The notes: generated from the letters alone by a model not told the origin. A stretch of 64,000 nucleotides of DNA from Brachyhypopomus gauderio (GCF_052324685.1 NC_135211.1:52072626-52136625), one strand, 5' to 3'. Shown: positions 19,480 through 31,284, counted from the first letter of the stretch. Translations and numbers: made by a program.

Positions 19480-19683
19480 CAGCGATGTTATGCTAATGGA
19501 TGAAGGCTTTTACATGAGTTCTGGCTGGCCGTTATTCATGAGTGAAGAAAGACCAGAATGTGGGTTATTCGTGACCACACCAGAACATGTGGACCTTTTT
19601 GTGTCAAGACTGTCAAATGCTTCCCATGTCAGAGGTCAAGAATATTCGGACATGTTCTGAATCACAGAGCAAGGCTAAACGTA

Positions 19684-19756
19684 GCCTGGATAGCTCAGTC
19701 GGTAGAGCATCAGACTTTTAATCTGAGGGTCCAGGGTTCAAGTCCCTGTTCAGGCG
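19684..19756 (+). tRNA. tRNA-Lys (TTT)
   Basis: Unit 18; consensus, anticodon 19717-19719. C at -4; class G spacer. Confidence 0.97.
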
Positions 19757-20228
19757 TTGAACTTTACATGACCGTCAGCTCTTGAGCACCGTTCACTCAT
19801 CGTCAGGCAGGCTTTTGGATTAAGCTGAACTTCCAGCTTTACGTCTGCCTACCTGTGACTTCCTTGTCATTAATTATTTTGTCTATGTCCTTGTTAATGA
19901 TGACAAAAAAAACAACAATTAAAGCCACTCAGCCTTTCCTTTCTCTCTCTCTCTATGTGACATCACAATAGATTTTCTCAAAAAGCAATTCAAATTGTTC
20001 TAACCATTGGTGGGACCAACCCGTGGCCTTTTACCATCCACGTGTCCAAAATGCAGTACGCATGCCAATGTTGTTAACAGACATACGTGTTGGTAGCTCT
20101 ACATGTCCAACTGGTACAGTGTGAGGTTTCCTCTTTGGTGGACCTTAAAGAGTTGAAAAAGCCACAACCGAACTGGTATCTTTGTCAACGTCCTTGTTTC
20201 TGGATCTATGCTGCATGTGCGTCAGAAT

Positions 20229-20315
20229 CCTTCGGTAGCTCAGATGGTAGAGCGGAGGACTGTAGAGGTTAAAGCAGCAATCCTTAGGCCACCGGTTCAA
20301 ATCCGGTTCGAAGGA
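20229..20315 (+). tRNA. tRNA-Tyr (GTA), intron-containing
   Basis: Unit 19; consensus, intron 20266-20279, 8-T terminator. Confidence 0.97.
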
Positions 20316-20378
20316 AGCTTCTTTTTTTTCCAGGATATTACTGCCCTTAATGTCATGATGAGCAAAAAGTTTTCTGTT

Positions 20379-20450
20379 TTCCCTGACCGGGAACCGAACC
20401 CGGGCCGCGGCGGTGAGAGCGCCGAATCCTAGCCACTAGACCATCAGGGA
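20379..20450 (-). tRNA. tRNA-Glu (CTC), A58G B-box variant
   Basis: Unit 19; position 58 is G (C on + at 20394) where A58 is almost universal in tRNA T loops and B boxes and forms the 54-58 reverse-Hoogsteen pair. Only copy in the window with this change; function doubtful. Confidence 0.85.
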
Positions 20451-20654
20451 CAGCGATGTTATGCTAATGGATGAAGGCTTTTACATGAGTTCTGGCTGGC
20501 CGTTATTCATGAGTGAAGAAAGACCAGAATGTGGGTTATTCGTGACCACACCAGAACATGTGGACCTTTTTGTGTCAAGACTGTCAAATGCTTCCCATGT
20601 CAGAGGTCAAGAATATCTGGACATGTTCTGAATCACAGAGCAAGGCTAAACGTA

Positions 20655-20727
20655 GCCTGGATAGCTCAGTCGGTAGAGCATCAGACTTTTAATCTGAGGG
20701 TCCAGGGTTCAAGTCCCTGTTCAGGCG
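20655..20727 (+). tRNA. tRNA-Lys (TTT)
   Basis: Unit 19; consensus, anticodon 20688-20690. C at -4; class G spacer, interrupted by LINE copy 3. Confidence 0.97.
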
Positions 20728-20857
20728 TTGAACTTTACATGACCGTCAGCTCTTGAGCACCGTTCACTCATCGTCAGGCAGGCTTTTGGATTAAGCTGAA
20801 CTTCCAGCTTTACGTCTGCCTACCTGTGACTTCCTTGTCATTAATTATTTTGTCTAT

Positions 20858-21993
20858 ATATGCTTCCATTACCACACATCATTAATAAACATGGTATTAG
20901 TTATCATCAATATGCAGATGACACTCAACTTTATATCTCGCTAGAACCTAAAGCCCTAAAATCAATTTGCTCACTGTTTGACTGCATAGATGATATACAG
21001 ACATGGATGTCTGACAATTTTCTGCAGTTAAATAAACAGAAGACAGAGGTTCTTGTTCTTGGCAGTGATTCACAAAGGAATGATGTCCAGACTTATTTAA
21101 ATCAAATGAATCTGAAAGCCAGACAATGTGTTAAGAACCTGGGCGTCACCTTTGATAATGAGCTCAGCTTCAAATCACACATCATGACTACATGCAAGAC
21201 AGCTTACTTTCATCTTCGAAACATCGCTAAGGTCCGAGATATGCTCTCTCCTGCTGACAGTGAAAAACTTGTCCATGCATTTATCACATCAAGGCTAGAT
21301 TATTGTAACGCTGTTCTATCTGCTCTTCCAAAGAGCTCTATTTCGCACCTACAGCGAGTTCAGAACGCGGCTGCAAGGGTTCTGACCCGCAGGAGAAAGA
21401 GAGATCATATTACACCTGCACTCCACTCACTGCACTGGTTACCTGTCAGCTTTAGAATAGATTTTAAGGTTCTAGTCATGGTTTTTAAATGTCTTCATGG
21501 TCTTGCCCCTCTTTACCTAAGTGAAATGATGGTTAGATATGTTCCAGTCAGGTCTCTCAGGTCTTCAAACAGTAATCTACTGGTGATTCCTAAAAGCCGA
21601 TTAAAGATTGGCGAGGGTGCTTTTAGCCACTATGGCCCAAAGCTCTGGAATTCTCTTCCTGAAGAGCTCAGAGGCATTTCATCCCTGCATAGTTTTAAGA
21701 GCAGTCTCAAAACATTCCTGTTTAGATCCGCTTTTAGTTAAAACTATTAAGATAGAGTTTCTTATCTTATTTACTTTACTTTTTATTATCTTACTTACTT
21801 CACTTTTTACTTTTTATGTTATTTTAATATTTTTATCTTTAATTTCTTTTAAAATTTTCTTCTGTCTTTTTGTCTTTGTCTTATCTCCTTTTAATGTTTC
21901 TTTTATTTATACTGTAAAGCACTTTGAGTTACATGTATGTATGAAAGGTGCTATACAAATAAAGATTATTATTATTATTATTATTATTATTAT
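20858..21993 (+). mobile_element. 5'-truncated L2/CR1-like LINE, copy 3
   Basis: 1,136 bp, same junctions as copies 1 and 2, but the 3' tail (21965-21993) has one extra ATT triplet. The flanking units are again an 8-T unit before and a GGGCAAA unit after. Confidence 0.85.
20860..21741 (+). pseudogene. LINE reverse transcriptase, C-terminal fragment, copy 3
   Basis: 293 codons with a predicted product identical to the other two copies; YADD at residues 18-21, N-terminal RT motifs missing. Confidence 0.85.
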
Positions 21994-22335
21994 GTCCTTG
22001 TTAATGATGACAAAAAAAACAACAATTAAAGCCACTCAGCCTTTCCTTTCTCTCTCTCTCTATGTGACATCACAATAGATTTTCTCAAAAAGCAATTCAA
22101 ATTGTTCTAACCATTGGTGGGACCAACCCGTGGCCTTTTACCATCCACGTGTCCAAAATGCAGTACGCATGCCAATGTTGTTAACAGACATACGTGTTGG
22201 TAGCTCTACATGTCCAACTGGTACAGTGTGAGGTTTCCTCTTTGGTGGACCTTAAAGAGTTGAAAAAGCCACAACCGAACTGGTATCTTTGTCAACGTCC
22301 TTGTTTCTGGATCTATGCTGCATGTGCGTCAGAAT

Positions 22336-22422
22336 CCTTCGGTAGCTCAGATGGTAGAGCGGAGGACTGTAGAGGTTAAAGCAGCAATCCTTAGGCCACC
22401 GGTTCAAATCCGGTTCGAAGGA
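22336..22422 (+). tRNA. tRNA-Tyr (GTA), intron-containing
   Basis: Unit 20; consensus, intron 22373-22386. Confidence 0.97.
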
Positions 22423-22484
22423 AGCTTCTTTTTTTCCAGGATATTACTGCCTTTAATGTCATGATGGGCAAAAAGTTTTCTGTT

Positions 22485-22556
22485 TTCCCTGACCGGGAAT
22501 CGAACCCGGGCCGCGGCGGTGAGAGCGCCGAATCCTAGCCACTAGACCATCAGGGA
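22485..22556 (-). tRNA. tRNA-Glu (CTC)
   Basis: Unit 20; consensus. Confidence 0.97.
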
Positions 22557-22760
22557 CAGCGATGTTATGCTAATGAATGAAGGCTTTTACATGAGTTCTG
22601 GCTGGCCGTTATTCATGAGTGAAGAAAGACCAGAATGTGGGTTATTCGTGACCACACCAGAACATGTGGACCTTTTTGTGTCAAGACTGTCAAATGCTTC
22701 CCATGTCAGAGGTCAAGAATATCTGGACATGTTCTGAATCACAGAGCAAGGCTAAACGTA

Positions 22761-22833
22761 GCCTGGATAGCTCAGTCGGTAGAGCATCAGACTTTTAATC
22801 TGAGGGTCCAGGGTTCAAGTCCCTGTTCAGGCG
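22761..22833 (+). tRNA. tRNA-Lys (TTT)
   Basis: Unit 20; consensus, anticodon 22794-22796. C at -4; class A spacer. Confidence 0.97.
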
Positions 22834-23305
22834 TTGAACTTTACATGACCGTCAGCTCTTGAGCACCGTTCACTCATCGTCAGGCAGACTTTTGGATTAA
22901 GCTGAACTTCCAGCTTTACATCTGCCTACCTGTGACTTCCTTGTCATTAATTATTTTGTCTATGTCCTTGTTAATGATGAAAAAAAAAACACCAATTAAA
23001 GCCACTCAGCCTTTCCTTTCTCTCTCTCTCTATGTGACATCACAATAGATTTTCTCAAAAAGCAATTCAAATTGTTCTAACCATTGGTGGGACCAACCCG
23101 TGGCCTTTTACCATCCACGTGTCCAAAATGCAGTACGCATGCCAATGTTGTTAACAGACATACGTGTTGGTAGCTCTACATGTCCAACTGGTACAGTGTG
23201 AGGTTTCCTCTTTGGTGGACCTTAAAGAGTTGAAAAAGCCACAACCGAACTGGTATCTTTGTCAACGTCCTTGTTTCTGGATCTATGCTGCATGTGCGTC
23301 AGAAT

Positions 23306-23392
23306 CCTTCGGTAGCTCAGATGGTAGAGCGGAGGACTGTAGAGGTTAAAGCAGCAATCCTTAGGCCACCGGTTCAAATCCGGTTCGAAGGA
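23306..23392 (+). tRNA. tRNA-Tyr (GTA), intron-containing
   Basis: Unit 21; consensus, intron 23343-23356. Confidence 0.97.
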
Positions 23393-23454
23393 AGCTTCTT
23401 TTTTTCCAGGATATTACTGCCTTTAATGTCATGATGAGCAAAAAGTTTTCTGTT

Positions 23455-23526
23455 TTCCCTGACCGGGAATCGAACCCGGGCCGCGGCGGTGAGAGCGCCG
23501 AATCCTAGCCACTAGACCATCAGGGA
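23455..23526 (-). tRNA. tRNA-Glu (CTC)
   Basis: Unit 21; consensus. Confidence 0.97.
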
Positions 23527-23730
23527 CAGCGATGTTATGCTAATGGATGAAGGCTTTTACATGAGTTCTGGCTGGCCGTTATTCATGAGTGAAGAAAGAC
23601 CAGAATGTGGGTTATTCGTGACCACACCAGAACATGTGGACCTTTTTGTGTCAAGACTGTCAAATGCTTCCCATGTCAGAGGTCAAGAATATCTGGACAT
23701 GTTCTGAATCACAGAGCAAGGCTAAACGTA

Positions 23731-23803
23731 GCCTGGATAGCTCAGTCGGTAGAGCATCAGACTTTTAATCTGAGGGTCCAGGGTTCAAGTCCCTGTTCAG
23801 GCG
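23731..23803 (+). tRNA. tRNA-Lys (TTT)
   Basis: Unit 21; consensus, anticodon 23764-23766. C at -4; class G spacer. Confidence 0.97.
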
Positions 23804-24275
23804 TTGAACTTTACATGACCGTCAGCTCTTGAGCACCGTTCACTCATCGTCAGGCAGGCTTTTGGATTAAGCTGAACTTCCAGCTTTACGTCTGCCTACC
23901 TGTGACTTCCTTGTCATTAATTATTTTGTCTATGTCCTTGTTAATGATGACAAAAAAAACAACAATTAAAGCCACTCAGCCTTTCCTTTCTCTCTCTCTC
24001 TATGTGACATCACAATAGATTTTCTCAAAAAGCAATTCAAATTGTTCTAACCATTGGTGGGACCAACCCGTGGCCTTTTACCATCCACGTGTCCAAAATG
24101 CAGTACGCATGCCAATGTTGTTAACAGACATACGTGTTGGTAGCTCTACATGTCCAACTGGTACAGTGTGAGGTTTCCTCTTTGGTGGACCTTAAAGAGT
24201 TGAAAAAGCCACAACCGAACTGGTATCTTTGTCAACGTCCTTGTTTCTGGATCTATGCTGCATGTGCGTCAGAAT

Positions 24276-24362
24276 CCTTCGGTAGCTCAGATGGTAGAGC
24301 GGAGGACTGTAGAGGTTAAAGCAGCAATCCTTAGGCCACCGGTTCAAATCCGGTTCGAAGGA
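24276..24362 (+). tRNA. tRNA-Tyr (GTA), intron-containing
   Basis: Unit 22; consensus, intron 24313-24326, 8-T terminator. Confidence 0.97.
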
Positions 24363-24425
24363 AGCTTCTTTTTTTTCCAGGATATTACTGCCCTTAATGT
24401 CATGATGAGCAAAAAGTTTTCTGTT

Positions 24426-24497
24426 TTCCCTGACCGGGAATCGAACCCGGGCCGCGGCGGTGAGAGCGCCGAATCCTAGCCACTAGACCATCAGGGA
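24426..24497 (-). tRNA. tRNA-Glu (CTC)
   Basis: Unit 22; consensus. Confidence 0.97.
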
Positions 24498-24701
24498 CAG
24501 CGATGTTATGCTAATGGATGAAGGCTTTTACATGAGTTCTGGCTGGCCGTTATTCATGAGTGAAGAAAGACCAGAATGTGGGTTATTCGTGACCACACCA
24601 GAACATGTGGACCTTTTTGTGTCAAGACTGTCAAATGCTTCCCATGTCAGAGGTCAAGAATATCTGGACATGTTCTGAATCACAGAGCAAGGCTAAATGT
24701 A

Positions 24702-24774
24702 GCCTGGATAGCTCAGTCGGTAGAGCATCAGACTTTTAATCTGAGGGTCCAGGGTTCAAGTCCCTGTTCAGGCG
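24702..24774 (+). tRNA. tRNA-Lys (TTT)
   Basis: Unit 22; consensus, anticodon 24735-24737. T at -4; class G spacer, the same marker set as unit 1. Confidence 0.97.
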
Positions 24775-25246
24775 TTGAACTTTACATGACCGTCAGCTCT
24801 TGAGCACCGTTCACTCATCGTCAGGCAGGCTTTTGGATTAAGCTGAACTTCCAGCTTTACGTCTGCCTACCTGTGACTTCCTTGTCATTAATTATTTTGT
24901 CTATGTCCTTGTTAATGATGACAAAAAAAACAACAATTAAAGCCACTCAGCCTTTCCTTTCTCTCTCTCTCTATGTGACATCACAATAGATTTTCTCGAA
25001 AAGCAATTCAAATTGTTCTAACCATTGGTGGGACCAACCCGTGGCCTTTTACCATCCACGTGTCCAAAATGCAGTACGCATGCCAATGTTGTTAACAGAC
25101 ATACGTGTTGGTAGCTCTACATGTCCAACTGGTACAGTGTGAGGTTTCCTCTTTGGTGGACCTTAAAGAGTTGAAAAAGCCACAACCGAACTGGTATCTT
25201 TGTCAACGTCCTTGTTTCTGGATCTATGCTGCATGTGCGTCAGAAT

Positions 25247-25333
25247 CCTTCGGTAGCTCAGATGGTAGAGCGGAGGACTGTAGAGGTTAAAGCAGCAATC
25301 CTTAGGCCACCGGTTCAAATCCGGTTCGAAGGA
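25247..25333 (+). tRNA. tRNA-Tyr (GTA), intron-containing
   Basis: Unit 23; consensus, intron 25284-25297. Confidence 0.97.
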
Positions 25334-25395
25334 AGCTTCTTTTTTTCCAGGATATTACTGCCTTTAATGTCATGATGAGCAAAAAGTTTTCTGTT

Positions 25396-25467
25396 TTCCC
25401 TGACCGGGAATCGAACCCGGGCCGCGGCGGTGAGAGCGCCGAATCCTAGCCACTAGACCATCAGGGA
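25396..25467 (-). tRNA. tRNA-Glu (CTC)
   Basis: Unit 23; consensus. Confidence 0.97.
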
Positions 25468-25671
25468 CAGCGATGTTATGCTAATGGATGAAGGCTTTTA
25501 CATGAGTTCTGGCTGGCCGTTATTCATGAGTGAAGAAAGACCAGAATGTGGGTTATTCGTGACCACACCAGAACATGTGGACCTTTTTGTGTCAAGACTG
25601 TCAAATGCTTCCCATGTCAGAGGTCAAGAATATCTGGACATGTTCTGAATCACAGAGCAAGGCTAAACGTA

Positions 25672-25744
25672 GCCTGGATAGCTCAGTCGGTAGAGCATCA
25701 GACTTTTAATCTGAGGGTCCAGGGTTCAAGTCCCTGTTCAGGCG
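25672..25744 (+). tRNA. tRNA-Lys (TTT)
   Basis: Unit 23; consensus, anticodon 25705-25707. C at -4; class G spacer. Confidence 0.97.
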
Positions 25745-26213
25745 TTGAACTTTACATGACCGTCAGCTCTTGAGCACCGTTCACTCATCGTCAGGCAGGC
25801 TTTTGGATTAAGCTGAACTTCCAGCTTTACGTCTGCCTACCTGTGACTTCCTTGTCATTAATTATTTTGTCTATGTCCTTGTTAATGATGACAAAAAAAA
25901 CAATTAAAGCCACTCAGCCTTTCCTTTCTCTCTCTCTCTATGTGACATCACAATAGATTTTCTCAAAAAGCAATTCAAATTGTTCTAACCATTGGTGGGA
26001 CCAACCCGTGGCCTTTTACCATCCACGTGTCCAAAATGCAGTACGCATGCCAATGTTGTTAACAGACATACGTGTTGGTAGCTCTACATGTCCAACTGGT
26101 ACAGTGTGAGGTTTCCTCTTTGGTGGACCTTAAAGAGTTGAAAAAGCCACAACCGAACTGGTATCTTTGTCAACGTCCTTGTTTCTGGATCTATGCTGCA
26201 TGTGCGTCAGAAT

Positions 26214-26300
26214 CCTTCGGTAGCTCAGATGGTAGAGCGGAGGACTGTAGAGGTTAAAGCAGCAATCCTTAGGCCACCGGTTCAAATCCGGTTCGAAGGA
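26214..26300 (+). tRNA. tRNA-Tyr (GTA), intron-containing
   Basis: Unit 24; consensus, intron 26251-26264. Confidence 0.97.
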
Positions 26301-26362
26301 AGCTTCTTTTTTTCCAGGATATTACTGCCTTTAATGTCATGATGAGCAAAAAGTTTTCTGTT

Positions 26363-26434
26363 TTCCCTGACCGGGAATCGAACCCGGGCCGCGGCGGTGA
26401 GAGCGCCGAATCCTAGCCACTAGACCATCAGGGA
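26363..26434 (-). tRNA. tRNA-Glu (CTC)
   Basis: Unit 24; consensus. Confidence 0.97.
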
Positions 26435-26638
26435 CAGCGATGTTATGCTAATGGATGAAGGCTTTTACATGAGTTCTGGCTGGCCGTTATTCATGAGTGA
26501 AGAAAGACCAGAATGTGGGTTATTCGTGACCACACCAGAACATGTGGACCTTTTTGTGTCAAGACTGTCAAATGCTTCCCATGTCAGAGGTCAAGAATAT
26601 CTGGACATGTTCTGAATCACAGAGCAAGGCTAAACGTA

Positions 26639-26711
26639 GCCTGGATAGCTCAGTCGGTAGAGCATCAGACTTTTAATCTGAGGGTCCAGGGTTCAAGTCC
26701 CTGTTCAGGCG
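26639..26711 (+). tRNA. tRNA-Lys (TTT)
   Basis: Unit 24; consensus, anticodon 26672-26674. C at -4; class A spacer. Confidence 0.97.
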
Positions 26712-27183
26712 TTGAACTTTACATGACCGTCAGCTCTTGAGCACCGTTCACTCATCGTCAGGCAGACTTTTGGATTAAGCTGAACTTCCAGCTTTACATC
26801 TGCCTACCTGTGACTTCCTTGTCATTAATTATTTTGTCTATGTCCTTGTTAATGATGAAAAAAAAAACACCAATTAAAGCCACTCAGCCTTTCCTTTCTC
26901 TCTCTCTCTATGTGACATCACAATAGATTTTCTCAAAAAGCAATTCAAATTGTTCTAACCATTGGTGGGACCAACCCGTGGCCTTTTACCATCCACGTGT
27001 CCAAAATGCAGTACGCATGCCAATGTTGTTAACAGACATACGTGTTGGTAGCTCTACATGTCCAACTGGTACAGTGTGAGGTTTCCTCTTTGGTGGACCT
27101 TAAAGAGTTGAAAAAGCCACAACCGAACTGGTATCTTTGTCAACGTCCTTGTTTCTGGATCTATGCTGCATGTGCGTCAGAAT

Positions 27184-27270
27184 CCTTCGGTAGCTCAGAT
27201 GGTAGAGCGGAGGACTGTAGAGGTTAAAGCAGCAATCCTTAGGCCACCGGTTCAAATCCGGTTCGAAGGA
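27184..27270 (+). tRNA. tRNA-Tyr (GTA), intron-containing
   Basis: Unit 25; consensus, intron 27221-27234. Confidence 0.97.
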
Positions 27271-27332
27271 AGCTTCTTTTTTTCCAGGATATTACTGCCT
27301 TTAATGTCATGATGAGCAAAAAGTTTTCTGTT

Positions 27333-27404
27333 TTCCCTGACCGGGAATCGAACCCGGGCCGCGGCGGTGAGAGCGCCGAATCCTAGCCACTAGACCATCA
27401 GGGA
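27333..27404 (-). tRNA. tRNA-Glu (CTC)
   Basis: Unit 25; consensus. Confidence 0.97.
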
Positions 27405-27608
27405 CAGCGATGTTATGCTAATGGATGAAGGCTTTTACATGAGTTCTGGCTGGCCGTTATTCATGAGTGAAGAAAGACCAGAATGTGGGTTATTCGTGAC
27501 CACACCAGAACATGTGGACCTTTTTGTGTCAAGACTGTCAAATGCTTCCCATGTCAGAGGTCAAGAATATCTGGACATGTTCTGAATCACAGAGCAAGGC
27601 TAAACGTA

Positions 27609-27681
27609 GCCTGGATAGCTCAGTCGGTAGAGCATCAGACTTTTAATCTGAGGGTCCAGGGTTCAAGTCCCTGTTCAGGCG
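27609..27681 (+). tRNA. tRNA-Lys (TTT)
   Basis: Unit 25; consensus, anticodon 27642-27644. C at -4; class A spacer. Confidence 0.97.
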
Positions 27682-28152
27682 TTGAACTTTACATGACCGT
27701 CAGCTCTTGAGCACCGTTCACTCATCGTCAGGCAGACTTTTGGATTAAGCTGAACTTCCAGCTTTACATCTGCCTACCTGTGACTTCCTTGTCATTAATT
27801 ATTTTGTCTATGTCCTTGTTAATGATGAAAAAAAAACACCAATTAAAGCCACTCAGCCTTTCCTTTCTCTCTCTCTCTATGTGACATCACAATAGATTTT
27901 CTCAAAAAGCAATTCAAATTGTTCTAACCATTGGTGGGACCAACCCGTGGCCTTTTACCATCCACGTGTCCAAAATGCAGTACGCATGCCAATGTTGTTA
28001 ACAGACATACGTGTTGGTAGCTCTACATGTCCAACTGGTACAGTGTGAGGTTTCCTCTTTGGTGGACCTTAAAGAGTTGAAAAAGCCACAACCGAACTGG
28101 TATCTTTGTCAACGTCCTTGTTTCTGGATCTATGCTGCATGTGCGTCAGAAT

Positions 28153-28239
28153 CCTTCGGTAGCTCAGATGGTAGAGCGGAGGACTGTAGAGGTTAAAGCA
28201 GCAATCCTTAGGCCACCGGTTCAAATCCGGTTCGAAGGA
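28153..28239 (+). tRNA. tRNA-Tyr (GTA), intron-containing
   Basis: Unit 26; consensus, intron 28190-28203. Confidence 0.97.
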
Positions 28240-28301
28240 AGCTTCTTTTTTTCCAGGATATTACTGCCTTTAATGTCATGATGAGCAAAAAGTTTTCTGT
28301 T

Positions 28302-28373
28302 TTCCCTGACCGGGAATCGAACCCGGGCCGCGGCGGTGAGAGCGCCGAATCCTAGCCACTAGACCATCAGGGA
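28302..28373 (-). tRNA. tRNA-Glu (CTC)
   Basis: Unit 26; consensus; 5' flank CAGTGATG differs by one base. Confidence 0.97.
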
Positions 28374-28577
28374 CAGTGATGTTATGCTAATGGATGAAGG
28401 CTTTTACATGAGTTCTGGCTGGCCGTTATTCATGAGTGAAGAAAGACCAGAATGTGGGTTATTCGTGACCACACCAGAACATGTGGACCTTTTTGTGTCA
28501 AGACTGTCAAATGCTTCCCATGTCAGAGGTCAAGAATATCTGGACATGTTCTGAATCACAGAGCAAGGCTAAACGTA

Positions 28578-28650
28578 GCCTGGATAGCTCAGTCGGTAGA
28601 GCATCAGACTTTTAATCTGAGGGTCCAGGGTTCAAGTCCCTGTTCAGGCG
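28578..28650 (+). tRNA. tRNA-Lys (TTT)
   Basis: Unit 26; consensus, anticodon 28611-28613. C at -4; class A spacer. Confidence 0.97.
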
Positions 28651-29122
28651 TTGAACTTTACATGACCGTCAGCTCTTGAGCACCGTTCACTCATCGTCAG
28701 GCAGACTTTTGGATTAAGCTGAACTTCCAGCTTTACATCTGCCTACCTGTGACTTCCTTGTCATTAATTATTTTGTCTATGTCCTTGTTAATGATGAAAA
28801 AAAAAACACCAATTAAAGCCACTCAGCCTTTCCTTTCTCTCTCTCTCTATGTGACATCACAATAGATTTTCTCAAAAAGCAATTCAAATTGTTCTAACCA
28901 TTGGTGGGACCAACCCGTGGCCTTTTACCATCCACGTGTCCAAAATGCAGTACGCATGCCAATGTTGTTAACAGACATACGTGTTGGTAGCTCTACATGT
29001 CCAACTGGTACAGTGTGAGGTTTCCTCTTTGGTGGACCTTAAAGAGTTGAAAAAGCCACAACCGAACTGGTATCTTTGTCAACGTCCTTGTTTCTGGATC
29101 TATGCTGCATGTGCGTCAGAAT

Positions 29123-29209
29123 CCTTCGGTAGCTCAGATGGTAGAGCGGAGGACTGTAGAGGTTAAAGCAGCAATCCTTAGGCCACCGGTTCAAATCCGG
29201 TTCGAAGGA
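29123..29209 (+). tRNA. tRNA-Tyr (GTA), intron-containing
   Basis: Unit 27; consensus, intron 29160-29173. Confidence 0.97.
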
Positions 29210-29271
29210 AGCTTCTTTTTTTCCAGGATATTACTGCCTTTAATGTCATGATGAGCAAAAAGTTTTCTGTT

Positions 29272-29343
29272 TTCCCTGACCGGGAATCGAACCCGGGCCG
29301 CGGCGGTGAGAGCGCCGAATCCTAGCCACTAGACCATCAGGGA
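29272..29343 (-). tRNA. tRNA-Glu (CTC)
   Basis: Unit 27; consensus. Confidence 0.97.
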
Positions 29344-29547
29344 CAGCGATGTTATGCTAATGGATGAAGGCTTTTACATGAGTTCTGGCTGGCCGTTATT
29401 CATGAGTGAAGAAAGACCAGAATGTGGGTTATTCGTGACCACACCAGAACATGTGGACCTTTTTGTGTCAAGACTGTCAAATGCTTCCCATGTCAGAGGT
29501 CAAGAATATCTGGACATGTTCTGAATCACAGAGCAAGGCTAAACGTA

Positions 29548-29620
29548 GCCTGGATAGCTCAGTCGGTAGAGCATCAGACTTTTAATCTGAGGGTCCAGGG
29601 TTCAAGTCCCTGTTCAGGCG
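29548..29620 (+). tRNA. tRNA-Lys (TTT)
   Basis: Unit 27; consensus, anticodon 29581-29583. C at -4; class A spacer. Confidence 0.97.
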
Positions 29621-30092
29621 TTGAACTTTACATGACCGTCAGCTCTTGAGCACCGTTCACTCATCGTCAGGCAGACTTTTGGATTAAGCTGAACTTCCAG
29701 CTTTACATCTGCCTACCTGTGACTTCCTTGTCATTAATTATTTTGTCTATGTCCTTGTTAATGATGAAAAAAAAAACACCAATTAAAGCCACTCAGCCTT
29801 TCCTTTCTCTCTCTCTCTATGTGACATCACAATAGATTTTCTCAAAAAGCAATTCAAATTGTTCTAACCATTGGTGGGACCAACCCGTGGCCTTTTACCA
29901 TCCACGTGTCCAAAATGCAGTACGCATGCCAATGTTGTTAACAGACATACGTGTTGGTAGCTCTACATGTCCAACTGGTACAGTGTGAGGTTTCCTCTTT
30001 GGTGGACCTTAAAGAGTTGAAAAAGCCACAACCGAACTGGTATCTTTGTCAACGTCCTTGTTTCTGGATCTATGCTGCATGTGCGTCAGAAT

Positions 30093-30179
30093 CCTTCGGT
30101 AGCTCAGATGGTAGAGCGGAGGACTGTAGAGGTTAAAGCAGCAATCCTTAGGCCACCGGTTCAAATCCGGTTCGAAGGA
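30093..30179 (+). tRNA. tRNA-Tyr (GTA), intron-containing
   Basis: Unit 28; consensus, intron 30130-30143. Confidence 0.97.
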
Positions 30180-30241
30180 AGCTTCTTTTTTTCCAGGATA
30201 TTACTGCCTTTAATGTCATGATGAGCAAAAAGTTTTCTGTT

Positions 30242-30313
30242 TTCCCTGACCGGGAATCGAACCCGGGCCGCGGCGGTGAGAGCGCCGAATCCTAGCCACT
30301 AGACCATCAGGGA
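30242..30313 (-). tRNA. tRNA-Glu (CTC)
   Basis: Unit 28; consensus. Confidence 0.97.
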
Positions 30314-30517
30314 CAGCGATGTTATGCTAATGGATGAAGGCTTTTACATGAGTTCTGGCTGGCCGTTATTCATGAGTGAAGAAAGACCAGAATGTGGGTT
30401 ATTCGTGACCACACCAGAACATGTGGACCTTTTTGTGTCAAGACTGTCAAATGCTTCCCATGTCAGAGGTCAAGAATATCTGGACATGTTCTGAATCACA
30501 GAGCAAGACTAAACGTA

Positions 30518-30590
30518 GCCTGGATAGCTCAGTCGGTAGAGCATCAGACTTTTAATCTGAGGGTCCAGGGTTCAAGTCCCTGTTCAGGCG
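30518..30590 (+). tRNA. tRNA-Lys (TTT)
   Basis: Unit 28; consensus, anticodon 30551-30553. Flank AAGACTAAACG (shared with unit 32); class A spacer. Confidence 0.97.
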
Positions 30591-31062
30591 TTGAACTTTA
30601 CATGACCGTCAGCTCTTGAGCACCGTTCACTCATCGTCAGGCAGACTTTTGGATTAAGCTGAACTTCCAGCTTTACATCTGCCTACCTGTGACTTCCTTG
30701 TCATTAATTATTTTGTCTATGTCCTTGTTAATGATGAAAAAAAAAACACCAATTAAAGCCACTCAGCCTTTCCTTTCTCTCTCTCTCTATGTGACATCAC
30801 AATAGATTTTCTCAAAAAGCAATTCAAATTGTTCTAACCATTGGTGGGACCAACCCGTGGCCTTTTACCATCCACGTGTCCAAAATGCAGTACGCATGCC
30901 AATGTTGTTAACAGACATACGTGTTGGTAGCTCTACATGTCCAACTGGTACAGTGTGAGGTTTCCTCTTTGGTGGACCTTAAAGAGTTGAAAAAGCCACA
31001 ACCGAACTGGTATCTTTGTCAACGTCCTTGTTTCTGGATCTATGCTGCATGTGCGTCAGAAT

Positions 31063-31149
31063 CCTTCGGTAGCTCAGATGGTAGAGCGGAGGACTGTAGA
31101 GGTTAAAGCAGCAATCCTTAGGCCACCGGTTCAAATTCGGTTCGAAGGA
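31063..31149 (+). tRNA. tRNA-Tyr (GTA), C61T B-box variant
   Basis: Unit 29; intron 31100-31113, 8-T terminator, C61T at 31137. Confidence 0.9.
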
Positions 31150-31212
31150 AGCTTCTTTTTTTTCCAGGATATTACTGCCTTTAATGTCATGATGAGCAAA
31201 AAGTTTTCTGTT

Positions 31213-31284
31213 TTCCCTGACCGGGAATCGAACCCGGGCCGCGGCGGTGAGAGCGCCGAATCCTAGCCACTAGACCATCAGGGA
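31213..31284 (-). tRNA. tRNA-Glu (CTC)
   Basis: Unit 29; consensus. Confidence 0.97.
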
